A stretch of DNA of 64,000 nt from Pseudoalteromonas rubra (GTDB lineage Bacteria; Pseudomonadota; Gammaproteobacteria; Enterobacterales; Alteromonadaceae): positions 310,001 to 374,000 of the forward strand of contig NZ_AHCD03000044.1 in assembly GCF_000238295.3 (NCBI RefSeq), read 5' to 3'. Both the position numbers and the translations under genes were made by a program. Within the stretch, counting starts at the first letter, position 1; each line of letters begins with the position of its first letter. Below are positions 1-12,400 of this stretch, one piece after another. A model generated the notes under the pieces. It searched no databases. It had not been told where the DNA came from and worked only from the letters and a program-made list of their open reading frames with translations.

Positions 1-1
1 G

Positions 2-349
2 GATCAGAAAGTGACGGTAGAAAAGGGCATTTTGTCGACGACTGAGCTATCTCAGGGTCAGAAAAAACGCCTGGGTCTGCTGTTGTCTTATATGGAAGAT
101 ACGCCGCTGTATATCTTTGATGAATGGGCGGCCGATCAGGACCCTTACTTCAGAAACTTCTTCTATCGCGAATTGTTACCCGAGCTGAAATCGCTGGGTA
201 AAACCGTGTTTGTGATTAGCCACGACGAGCATTACTTCTCACTGTCAGATCGGATCCTCAAATTTGAAGCCGGTCAGATGGAAGACGTAACGACGTCATT
301 CTCAGCGACAGCGCCAGTGACCGAGCGCGAGCCAGCGGCCCTGGCTTAA
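2..349 (+). CDS. Cyclic-peptide ABC exporter, C-terminal end (partial)
   Basis: This is the 3' end of an ABC transporter of the SyrD/PvdE type (fused membrane and ATPase domains), which exports nonribosomal peptides across the inner membrane. The visible 115 codons cover the second half of the nucleotide-binding domain: signature loop LSQGQKKR (the family has SQGQ where most ABC proteins have SGGQ), Walker B YIFDEWAADQDP and the H-loop VISHDE. The frame is open to the left edge, so the GTG at 11 is internal and not a start. It lies 110 bp upstream of the first NRPS gene on the same strand, which fits export of the product of that assembly line. The true start and the transmembrane half lie outside the window. 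Confidence 0.9.
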   Translation, partial: DQKVTVEKGILSTTELSQGQKKRLGLLLSYMEDTPLYIFDEWAADQDPYFRNFFYRELLPELKSLGKTVFVISHDEHYFSLSDRILKFEAGQMEDVTTSFSATAPVTEREPAALA

Positions 350-400
350 TCGTCTGACAGGCGGGCTTGTGGTCCGTCACGTTTCGTTGCCTCCGGGCGA

Positions 401-425
401 GGCCGTAAGGCACAGCCTTACGGCC
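401..425 (+). terminator. Strong hairpin between exporter and NRPS genes
   Basis: A perfect 10-bp inverted repeat, GGCCGTAAGG and CCTTACGGCC, is separated by five bases. It is not followed by a T tract, so it is a poor intrinsic terminator. It may instead tune expression between the exporter and the synthetase genes, or protect an mRNA end. Confidence 0.4.
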
Positions 426-459
426 AGAGTATTATCAAGGTTCCCGCACACCGGGACCA

Positions 460-3400
460 GTGAGTATGGATAGACCAATCATGAGTAATAGACGTTATCC
501 CCTGACATCATCCCAGCAACCGGTCTGGATGGAACAAGTATTCAAAAGTGAGTCCCCGCTGTATAACGTTGGGGGTCGGTTTGTGTTAACGGGGGCACTG
601 GACCCGGTACGTTTTAAACATGCACTGGATCACGTCGTGGCACACACCGACGCCTATCGGATCAATTTGGTAATGGAAGACACACAGCCGTGGCAAATTA
701 TCAATGATGACCTGGAACTGGACTGGAAGTGTATAGACCTGAGTGACTACCCGGATGCGCACCAGCGTGCGGCTGACTACTGTCAAAATCAAATGTCTAC
801 GGCCTTTGATATCCATGGTCCCTGCTTATGGCGTATTCACTGGTTAAAAATCTCTGAGCAGGAAAGTGCCATGTGTATGGTGTTCCACCATTTGATAGTG
901 GATGGCATAGCGGGCAGCTTATTCCTTGAATACCTTAGCGAAACCTATCTGGCAATGGATGGACAAGGTCGCTTTTTTAAAGAGGTCCCTGAACGTCCGT
1001 CATATAGCGAGTTTATTGAAAAAGATCTGGCCTACCGGCAGAGCAGCCGGTTCGAAAAAGATCAGGCTTTTTGGCTGGAGAAGTTTACAACCTTACCGGA
1101 TCCTCTGCTGCTGAAGAAAACCAATCAGTTTGATGATCAGCCATTCGCCCGTCGTGAATACGAATTTACGCAGCAACAGTACAATCAGATAGGGGCCGTT
1201 GCCGCACGATATGGCTGCTCGGCCACGCACTTTTTCACGACTCTGATCGCTGTCTATTTTTCACAAATGAACGACAAGCGCGACTTGGTTCACATCGGTA
1301 TGCCGGTGCACAACCGCAGCTCAGCCAAGCTGCGTCAGACTATCGGTATGATGGCCTCAGTGATCCCCGTTGGTGTGGCATTTTCTCGTACCGATAGCTT
1401 TGCTGATACCTTTAAGTCCGTGGCGGCTGAGCTTAAACGCAGCTACAAATATCAAAAGTACCCGCTGCACGAAATCATTCGCGATCTCAGACCGCTGAAT
1501 GACGGCGAAGGCCAGCTGTTCGATATTCAGTTGTCTGTAGAAGAACACCCTTCGGATACCCAGTTCGGCGAAGTGTCTAGCCGTAAGGTGATACTGAACA
1601 GCGGATTTGGCTCATACCCTTTGTCTATTTATGTGCGCAGCCATGATAATATTAATAACGTTCATGTCGAGTTTAACTTTGATCGCAACTTCTTTAATGA
1701 CGATGAAATAGATAGCCATGTCAGCCGCCTGACGACTATGATTGCAGACGTGGTATCGAATCCAACCATGCTGATCGGCGATTATACGCTGGCGAGTGAG
1801 CAGGAAATTGAGCAGCAGCTGTTTGATTGGAACGGCAACCAGACTGACTATGCATCCCAGCTCACTATTCAGCAAGTATTCGAGCAACAAGTTGCGGCGG
1901 CGCCTGAGCAGCCAGCCCTGGTGTTTGGAGAAATCTCACTGAGCTATCAGGCGCTGAATGAACGGGCCAATCAGCTGGCTCATTATCTGGTGCAACAAGG
2001 AGTGATGCCGGGCAGCTATTTGGGTGTCTGCATTAATCGCTCACTTGAGATGATGATAGCCATCCTTGCCACGTTGAAAGCGGGCGGGGTGTATGTGCCA
2101 CTGGACCCCAACTATCCCGCAGACCGTCTTGCCTATATGATGGAAGACTCTGCGGTGAGCGTGATCCTCACCAATACCCGTTGCAGCGAATCGGTGGCAT
2201 TTGCTGCTGATAAAGTGATCTTGCTGGATAATCTGGCTGTTGAACCAAAGGCCTGCGAATGGGCACAGTTTAGCGAGAGCAACCTCAGCCTAGAGATACA
2301 GCAACACAGCGATGAACTGGCCTACCTGATTTATACCTCGGGTTCGACGGGCAAGCCGAAAGGCGTGATGTGTACTCATCAGGGTATCGTCAATCTGGCG
2401 CAAAATCAGCAAGACAGATTCGCAATCACAGCACAAAGCCGGGTCTTACATTACGCCTCAATCAGTTTTGATGCGGGCACCTGGGACTGGGTAATGGCAC
2501 TGCTAAACGGTGCGACTTTGGTGATCAGCAGCGATGAAGCGCGTCTGGAGCCGGCAAAGGTGGCCGATTTATTTGTCCAGCAGCAGATCACTCATGTGAC
2601 TTTACCACCGGCATTTCTGGCGACTATGGAATGCCGCGATGACTATGCGCTGCAATGTCTGATTGTGGCGGGTGAAGCGTGCGAGCAGGAACTGATGGAC
2701 TTATGGTCTGCGCGTTATGGTTTCTACAATGCGTATGGTCCGTCCGAGGCGTCGGTCTGTGCCACGGTGTGCCAGCTGTCGCCGGGCAATGCGATCCGCA
2801 TCGGTAAGGCGCTCGACAATGTGTCTTTGTTTGTCCTGGATGAATATCAAAAGATGCTGCCAATTGGCTCTATTGGTGAGTTGTACATCGGTGGTGCCGG
2901 GCTGGCACAGGGCTATCTGAATCGTCCTGAGTTGAGCCAGGATAAGTTTGTCGCCAACCCTTATTATCAACAAAATCCACAGACGGGAGCGCGTTTGTAT
3001 CGCAGTGGCGATCTGGTGCGTTACTTACCCAATGGTGAGCTGGAGTTTGTTGGCCGCGCCGACGATCAGGTAAAGGTGCGAGGTTTCCGTGTCGAGCTGG
3101 GTGAGATTGAGCATGGCCTGAATAAACTGCCGGCGGTACATTCTTGTGTGGTTCTGGCGAAGCGTCAGGGCGGCACCAATCAGCTGCTGGCCTGTGTGAT
3201 CCCGGAGCAGCCAGTGACAGATTCGGATGAGGCTGAGTTTGTTTTTGCCCTGCAACGAGCGCTTGAGCAGGAGTTGCCTGCACACATGGTGCCAGGGCAC
3301 TTCACGTTACTGACCCAGTGGCCACTGACGCCGAACGGCAAAATTGATAAGAAAGCCCTGCTGGCCAGCACAACCATTGCTTTGCAGGGAGAATATCTTG

Positions 3401-6400
3401 CACCGCAAACTGATACGGAAGTTGCGCTGGCTGCTTTGTGGTCTGAGTTACTCAAAGTGGAAGAGGTGAGCGCAACGGCCAACTTCTTCCAGCTTGGTGG
3501 CCATTCACTGTTGCTGATGCAGCTGGCCAGTCAGCTTCAGGGCCTGGGCTGGCAGGCACGAGTGCACGATTTATTCGCTACCGTGTCACTTCGGGAGATG
3601 GCAGAGCTGCTCGATAAACAAGGCAAACAGTCACAAACCTTTAGTGTGCCTGTTAATGGTATCCCGGCAGACTGTGCACGGGTGACGCCTGAGATGCTCA
3701 ACCTGGTCGAGCTGAATCAGCAGGAAATTGATGAAATAGCGGCAAAGATCCCGGGAGAGCATCGCAATATTGCTGACATTTATCCTTTAGCGCCCCTGCA
3801 GGAAGGGGTGTTATTTGTGCATACTCTGAATACCCATGCTGACCCTTATGTCACGACTGCGGCGTTTGAGTTTCAGGGGGCTGCGCAGTTAGCGAATTTC
3901 CAGCAGGCACTGCAACAAATGGTTGCGACTCACGATGTGCTGCGCACGGCGGTGATGTGGCGTGAGCGCGAAACGGCGCTGCAAGTGGTGCTGCGTGAGG
4001 CACAGTTAAGTGTGTCACACTTGGTGTTTGATACTGAGCAACCAGTTAAAGCGGCTTTTGAAGCCTACGTGGCGGAGCATCCGCACACCTTAGATCTGGA
4101 AGCGGCGCCCTTGATCAAGCTGGCAATCACGGAGGTCGACGAACAGGGCAAGCACTATGCGCTGCTGACCTTCCACCACTTGACGACCGACCACGTATCG
4201 CTGGATATTTTAGTCTCTCAGTTACAGCAATTATGTGATGAGCCAGATAGTGCACTGCCTGCGCCTTTACCTTATCGCGCCTTTATTGCCCATACTCTGG
4301 AGCACAACCGCAATCTGGACGTTGCCGGATTCTTCTCGGCGCAACTGGGCGACATAGAAACCCCCACCTTACCTTTTGATCTGAGTGAAGTGACGGGCAG
4401 TGGTGAGACAATCCTTGATCACCATGACACATTATCGGCTGAGCTGAGTGAGGCTATTCGTGCCCTGGCGCGGCGTGAAAGACTGAGTCCGGCAGCGCTG
4501 TTCCATCTGGCCTGGGCACAGGTGATAGCGGCCTGTTGTGGCACGCAAGATGTGGTGTTTGGCAGTGTTATGTCAGGTCGGATGAATGGCATGGCGGGCA
4601 TTGAGAGCATGATGGGGATGATGATCAACACCCTGCCATTGCGCGTGTCTTTGGATGATGCTCCGGTCCTGGCGCAACTTAAGCGGGTTGATCAAAGCCT
4701 CAAAGCATTGCTGCCCTATGAGCAGGTATCGCTGGCCGAAGCACAAAAGTACAGTGGTCTTGCCAGCGGCGCAACGCTGTTCAGCGCCATGCTAAACTAC
4801 CGTCACTCTGCCACGCAGGATGATGTGACTGAGGTACTGCAGGACAATGCTGCGTGGACTTTGCTGAGTGCCAAAGAGCGTACTAACTATCCGTTCGGTT
4901 TGTCAGTAAATGACCTGGGACAAGGTTTCTCGCTTGAATATCAAATCGATCAGCAGGTCGATGTACAGCAGGTTGCAGCTTATCTGACTAACGCACTGAC
5001 GCAGCTGGTGACTGCATTAGCAGAAACACCGGATCAGCCTGTGTCTTACAGTGTGTTGCCTGAGCAAGCGCAGCAACATCAGCTGGAGCAATGGCAGGCG
5101 AATGCGCCCTGGTATCGCAGCGACATGCAGATCCAACAGATGTTTGAAGCACAGGCGGCAGCGACGCCGGACGCCATTGCGCTGCAACTCAATGAGCAGA
5201 CACTTAGCTATAGCGAGCTGAATGCGCAGGCAAACCAGCTGGCACATTACTTACGTGAGCAACATAGTGTGACTGATGGCACTTTAGTGGGCTTGTGTAT
5301 CGGTCGCTCAGTTCACATGGTTGTCGCGACTTTGGCTATTCTCAAAGCTGGTGGTGCTTACCTGCCTCTGGAGCCAAATTACCCGCAAAACCGTCTCGAA
5401 TATATGCTGGCAGACAGTGGCGCTCAGATAGTACTGACTGAATCGGCACTCTGTGAGCGACTTGCTTTCAGCAATGCTCATTTGTTGGCCGTAGATAATG
5501 ATAGTGCCCGGTTTGCGCACTATGGGACGGACAATCCTGTGGCTGCGGGTACTCAGTCACCTGAGTCGCTTGCTTATATTATTTATACCTCAGGCTCTAC
5601 GGGTAACCCTAAAGGGGTTATGACGCCACACCGTGCGGTGGTGCGTTTGGTGGATAATCCTGACTTTATACAGCTTGGTGATGAGACTGCTTTCTTACAG
5701 TGTGCCAACATCGCATTTGATGCTGCGACCATAGAAATATGGGGACCACTGCTCAATGGCGGTCGTTGTGTGCTGTTCCCCGACGAGTTTTTAACTGTGT
5801 CTCGTTTGGACGAGGTAATCTTCGAGCAACAGATCACGGATATGTTCCTGACTACCGGGCTGTTTGATGAATGGAGTCGCTCGCAAGTTGAGCAACCATC
5901 GTTAAGATGCGTGATCTCCGGTGGTGAGGCGGCCCGACTAAATGGCCTTAAACGCGCCATGGCGACCAACCCTCATTGTACTTTTGTAAATGGCTATGGA
6001 CCGACTGAAAACACCACGTTCACTGCCTGTCACGCGTTTACCAGTGAAGATCTGGCGAGTGGCGTATTACCGATAGGAACCGGCATCTGTGGTGATCAGT
6101 GCTTTATTCTCTCGCAGCAACAGCAGCTTTTGCCCGTTGGTGCCGTAGGAGAGCTGTATGTCGGTGGTGCCGGGTTGGCATTGGGTTATCTGAATCGTTC
6201 AGATTTGACGACTGAGAAATTCATCCCAAATTCATTTTCCACTGAACCGGGCCAGCCTTCGCTGTTGTATCGAACTGGCGATTTGGTGCGATATGACGAG
6301 CAGGGCCGGATTGTGTATGTCGGAAGGGTGGATGACCAGATAAAGATCCGCGGTTTCCGCGTCGAGCTGGGTGAAATCGAGCACAAACTCAATGCGCTGG

Positions 6401-9400
6401 AACAGGTTGAGCAGGCGCTGGTCGTTGCCCGCAAAGACCTCAGTAATAATGCCATGATAGTGGCCTATGTTGAGCCTGCGGTTCAGGTGCCTGAAGGTCA
6501 GACGCTGAGCCACTGGTTAAGTGAAGCGCTGGGTGACAGTTTACCGGCATATATGGTCCCCGGCGCGTTTGTGGCAATGGCGCAGTGGCCTTTGAATGCG
6601 AATGGTAAAATTGATAAGCGTGCGCTGCCTGAGCCTGATATGTCCGCTGGACAGGGTCAGTACGAGGCGCCACAGGGCGATATTGAATGCCTGCTGAGTG
6701 AGATTTGGTCACAGCTACTCGGTATTGAAACGAGCAAAGTGAGTCGTACCGCGAACTTCTTTGAGCTGGGCGGCCACTCCTTGTTGGTGATGAAGATCCA
6801 TGCCCGCCTTAAACAAGCCGGCTATACAGCAGAAGCGGCGGCTATCTTTAAAGCCCAGACGCTGGCCGAGATGGCTGCAACGGTGAGTACGCTTGACGCA
6901 CAGCACAGCTGGCAAGTGCCCGAAAATGGGATACCGGCTGACACGACATCCATTACTCCAGAGATGCTACCTCTGATCAGCCTGAGCCAAAGCGATATCG
7001 ATACCTTGTCTGAGCAGGTGCCGGGTGGCATGGCAAACATTCAGGATATTTATCCGTTGGCACCGTTACAGGAAGGCATTTTATTTGCGCACTCCTTACA
7101 GCAGGAGTTTGACCCGTACGTGATTTCTGCGGCACTGACCTTTGCAGATGAGGTTAAGTTTGGGACTTTCGTTGCGGCCCTGGAGCAGGTGGTTGCCCGT
7201 CATGATATTTTGCGCAGCGTGATCCTGTGGCGTGGCCGTGAACAGGCGGTGCAGGTGGTACAGCGCGAGGTGGGCAGCCTGGTTGAGTGGCTGGACTTTG
7301 GTGCTGAACAAGATGTGCTGGCTGCATTTAACGAGTTTGTTGAACATGGTAATCACAAAATCGATGTAGAGCAGGCACCGCTGGTACGCATGCAGGTTGT
7401 TCGGGATGAGATGAGTGGCAAAGTGCATGCTTTGTTTAAGCATCATCACCTGATCACTGACCATGTGTCGGTTGAATTGATCCTCGAAGAGCTGGCTATG
7501 TGTGTAGCGGGCGAGCAGGCTAGTTTGCCGCCTCAGGTACCGTATCGTGAGTTCGTTGCCAAATCACAACACATTGCCAACACCCTCGACAGCGCAGCAT
7601 TTTTCTTGGCGCGCCTGGGAGATGTTGATACGCCAACTCTACCTTTTGGTCTGGCAGATACGTTGGGCGATGGGTCGAATTCGCAGGAACTCAGCTATGC
7701 GCTGGCACCAGAGCAGGGTGAACGTATTCGTCAGCTGTCGCGGCAGTTACAAATGGGTCCGGCAGTGTTGTTCCATGCTGCCTGGGCACAGGTGCTGAGT
7801 CACTGCTGTAATATGCAGGATGTGGTATTTGGCACTGTATTGTCCGGGCGTATGAGTGGTGAAGCCGGTGTAGAACGCATGCTGGGTATGCTGATCAATA
7901 CCTTACCGGTGCGTGTCCAGCTGGCCAATCTAGATGCCAGAGCCTTGCTGACTCAGGTACATGATCAGCTGCAGGGGCTGATCCCTTACGAGCAGGTGGC
8001 ACTGGCCGAGGCGCAGCGTCACTCGCAGGTTGATGCCAGTTCGCCTTTGTTCAGCACCACGCTGAATTTCCGCCATTCTGAAAACCTCGATGAGCAACAA
8101 AGCAGTCTTTACGACATTGCTGCAGTACGCGAACGCAGCAACTATCCGCTGGATCTGTCGGTCAATGACTTTGGTGATGAGTTTACCCTCGACTTCCAGG
8201 CTGATGCGCGCGTTCCCCTGGCGCTGGTGGCCGATCTGATGAATACCGCCATCGATAATTTATTACATCACGCAATGCGTGATTCCGAAGAATCACCGGC
8301 ACAGTGGACGGCCTACTCTGCCGAGCAACGCCAGGCGTTACTGAGTGCACAGCAAGGACCGGCTGTGGCTTTACCACAAGCTTCGGTATATCAGCTGTTT
8401 GAGCAGCAGGCCGCTAAAACTATGGGTCGTGTTGCCGTCAGCTATGACGATGATTTCCTGACCTATCACCTGCTCAACGAACGTGCCAACCAGCTGGCCC
8501 ATTATTTACGCGCCGAGCATCAGGTGGGCCCGGATACCCTGGTGGGTCTGTGTGTGGGCCGCTCGCTGGAGATGATGGTGGCGGTGCTGGCGATCCTCAA
8601 AGCAGGCGGTGCCTATGTGCCGCTGGACCCCGAATACCCGCAGGAACGTCTGGCGTACATGGTTGAAGACACCGGTTTGTCTGTGGTGCTGACTCAGCAA
8701 AAAGTTGCCGGGATCCTGAGCGACTTTAACGTCACGGCTGTGCTGCTGGATAACGCCAGCCAGTTTGCAAACTATCCAGTCAGCAACCCGGACGTTACCC
8801 TGAACCCTGATAATCTGGCCTATGTGATGTACACCTCTGGCTCAACCGGTAATCCTAAAGGCGTGATGATAAGCCATCATAACCTGATTAATTTTGCCGC
8901 TAACTGTGAACAGCGCTACGAAATCACCGAAGCTGACAATGTGTTGCAGTTCTCTACCATGAACTTCGATATTTTCGTCGAGGAATGGCTGGCGACGTTG
9001 ACGCAGGGCGCTACTCTGGTGCTGCGCGACGAAGACGTGTCGCTGAGCCGCGAGGCCTTTATCGCCTTCTGCGACAGCCATGCCATCAGCGTGGCCAGCT
9101 TACCCACGGCGTTCTGGCATATGCTGGCGCTGAGCGAAGCGGAGCTTGAATCCCTGGCACTGCGACTGGTGATTGTCGGCGGTGAGGCGCTGGATAAACA
9201 ATCGGTGGCCTCGCTTAAACCAGGCTTTGAGTTGCTTAATACCTATGGTCCGACCGAGACCACAGTCACGGCATCCGGCTATGCTATCAGTGGCGGGTAC
9301 GATGACCCGCGGGCGGTGCCCATTGGCCGCGCCAATGTCAATACTGCGACCCTGGTACTCAGCGAGCAGCTGACATTATGCCCGCCGGGCGTAGTGGGCG

Positions 9401-12400
9401 AGCTGTATGTCAGTGGTCAGTGTCTGGCCAGTGGTTATCTGCATCAAAGCGAACTCACTGCTGAGCGCTTTATTGATAACCCGTATTGTGATCCGGCCAA
9501 CCCGGCGCTGAGCGCGCGGTTATATAAAACCGGTGACTTAGTGCGTATCGGTGTAGACGGCGAAATCGAGTTTGTCGGACGCAGCGATGATCAGGTCAAG
9601 ATCCGAGGTTTCCGGGTCGAGCTGGGTGAGATAGAAACCCAGCTGATGAGTTATGCAGAGGTGGAGTCTGCGGTGGTATTGGCCGAGGCCGGTAAGCAAG
9701 GTGGTAAGGTACTCCGCGCTTTTGTGAAGGCAGAGAGCGAGCAGACCAACGACTTAATTGATGCACTGCAACAACATTTGAGCGGCAACCTGCCGGATTA
9801 CATGGTGCCGTCGGCCTATAGCTTTGTTAATCAGTGGCCGCTGACGGCCAATGGCAAGCTGGACAAGCGAGCATTGCTGGCTTTGCCGGCTAAAACGGTG
9901 GAGCAGCCTTATCAGGCACCTCAAACCGACGCCGAGAAAATGGTGGTCGACATCGTCGCGTCGCTGTTGTCGCTGGACGTCGATAAGGTGGGTGTCCATG
10001 CTAATTTCTTCGCGCTGGGCGGCCACTCATTGCTGATTATGCAGCTGGTCAGTCAGCTGCGGGCACGTCAGTATCAGGCTGATGTGCAGGCCCTGTTCAG
10101 GGCACACACGCTACAGGACATGGCGCGCCAGGTTCGGGCACTTGGGAGTGAGGAATCAAGTTGTGTGCCCGCCAATTTAATTCCGGCGGATTGCAGCAAA
10201 ATCACCCCACAGATGGTGACGCTCACTGAGCTGGATGAGCAACAGCTTACGGATATTGCCCAGACTATTCCCGGTGGCATGGTCAATATTCAGGACATCT
10301 ACCCGCTGGCACCGCTGCAAGAAGGCGTGCTGTTTGTACACACCATGAGTGAAGGGCAGGACCCGTATGTTACCAGCACCACGTTTGAGTTCGACAGCCG
10401 CGAGTCTCTTGAGCGCTTTAAGTGGGCACTGAATACGCTGATTGCCCGCCACGATGTGCTGCGCACCGCCATCCTGTGGCGCAACCGCACCACTGCACTT
10501 CAGGTGGTACAGCGTGAGGTAGCGCTGCCCGTGACTGAGCTGGACTTCAGCGGGGAAGCGGATGTCCGGGCCGCGTTCAGTGCACATGTGGCTGAACAGC
10601 CGCTGTGGATTGAGCTGGAAAATGCGCCGCTGCTGCAACTGAGCGTGTGCGAAGACGCCGCGCAGGGTAAGCATTATGCGCTGTTGTGTGAGCATCACCT
10701 GATCTCAGATCACGTGTCGCTGGAAATTCTGGTGCATGAGTTGACGGCGCTGCTGCACGGCAATGAAGCGAGCCTGGCTGAGCCGGTGCCCTACCGGGAA
10801 TTTGTCGGTCGCACACTGGCACGCACAGCGAGTCTGGATACTGAGGCCTTTTTCACTCAGATGCTGGGTGAGGTCAGCGAACCAACATTGCCTTATGGTC
10901 TGACAGACGTACTAAACGACGGCTCGGGCATTGAGACCGTGCATGTCACGCTGGATGACGCACAGGCGCAGCGTATTCGCCGCCTGACTCGTCAGTATCA
11001 CAGTAGCCCGGCGGCGCTGTTCCATCTGGTCTGGGCCAAAGTACTGGGGGTGTGTAGTGGTCAGTCGGAGGTGGTGTTCGGTACTGTCTTATCCGGCCGT
11101 ATGAGCGACGATGGCCTGAGCAGCCAGCTGATGGGGATGATGATCAACACCCTGCCGCTGCGGGTGTCGCTGAGTGAGCAGGATGCGATGAGCCTGCTGG
11201 CACAGATTAATGATGACCTGCGTGCCTTGATGCCGTACGAGCAGGTGTCGCTGGCCGAGGCGCAGCGTTGCAGCGGCGTGAGTGGTCAGCTGCCCCTGTT
11301 CAGTGCGATGCTGAACTATCGTCACTCAGCGGTAGCGGAGTCACAGCTGGAGCAGGATGCCGGGTTTAACGTGCTGGCCACCGAGGAGCGGACCAACTAT
11401 CCATTTAACTTGTCGGTAGATGACTTTGGCGATGGCTTTGGGTTTGAGCTTCAGGTAGATAAACGTGCCCCGGCGGCGCGCATTGCACAGTATCTGCAAG
11501 TGACCCTGACTCAGGTGTTGGATTTACTGGATAGCCAGAGCAGCACTGCGGTGCAGAGTTTGTGTGTGCTGGATGATGCGGAGCGCCAACAGCAGCTACA
11601 TAACTGGAATGACACTGCGCTGGATTATCCGCGTGAGCTGTGTATTCACGAACTGTTTGAGCAGCAGGCAGCTACCACGCCGGAGCAGATTGCGCTGTGC
11701 TTTGGTGAGCAGACTCTGAGCTATGGTGAGCTCAATAGCAGAGCTAACCAATTGGCCCATTATCTGCGCGCGGAGCACAATATCGGACCGGATTCGTTAG
11801 TGGGCTTGTGTGTCGAGCGCTCGCTGGAAATGGTGATCGGGATTTGGGGTATTCTCAAAGCCGGTGGTGCCTATGTGCCGCTGGATCCCAACTACCCGCA
11901 ATCGCGCCTGGCTTACCTGGTTGAGGATGCGCGTTTAGATGTGGTGCTAAGTCAACAGAATGTTGCAGAAGGGATAACACTGGGGTATGCTAACGTCGTT
12001 TTACTGGACACACCAGAGTCACATAATCACGACATATTTTCAGCTTATCCTGCGCACAATTTAACGCGGGCAGAAACCGGCGTGTCGGCTCAGAGTCTGG
12101 CTTACCTGATTTACACCTCAGGGTCGACCGGCAAGCCGAAGGGCGTGATGATTGAACATAGCAATACCGTGGCAATGTTGCAGTGGGCGAAACAAGCCTA
12201 CAGCGACGCGGAACTGGGCAAAGTGCTGGCCTCGACGTCACTGAATTTTGACTTGTCGATTTACGAGTTGTTCTTGCCGCTGTGCTTTGGCTATCAGAGC
12301 GTGATTGTACAAAATGCCATGGCACTCGCTGAGCAGCAGTTAGACATCAGCATGATCAATACCGTGCCATCGGCGATGAAGGCATTGCTGGAAGTGGGCG

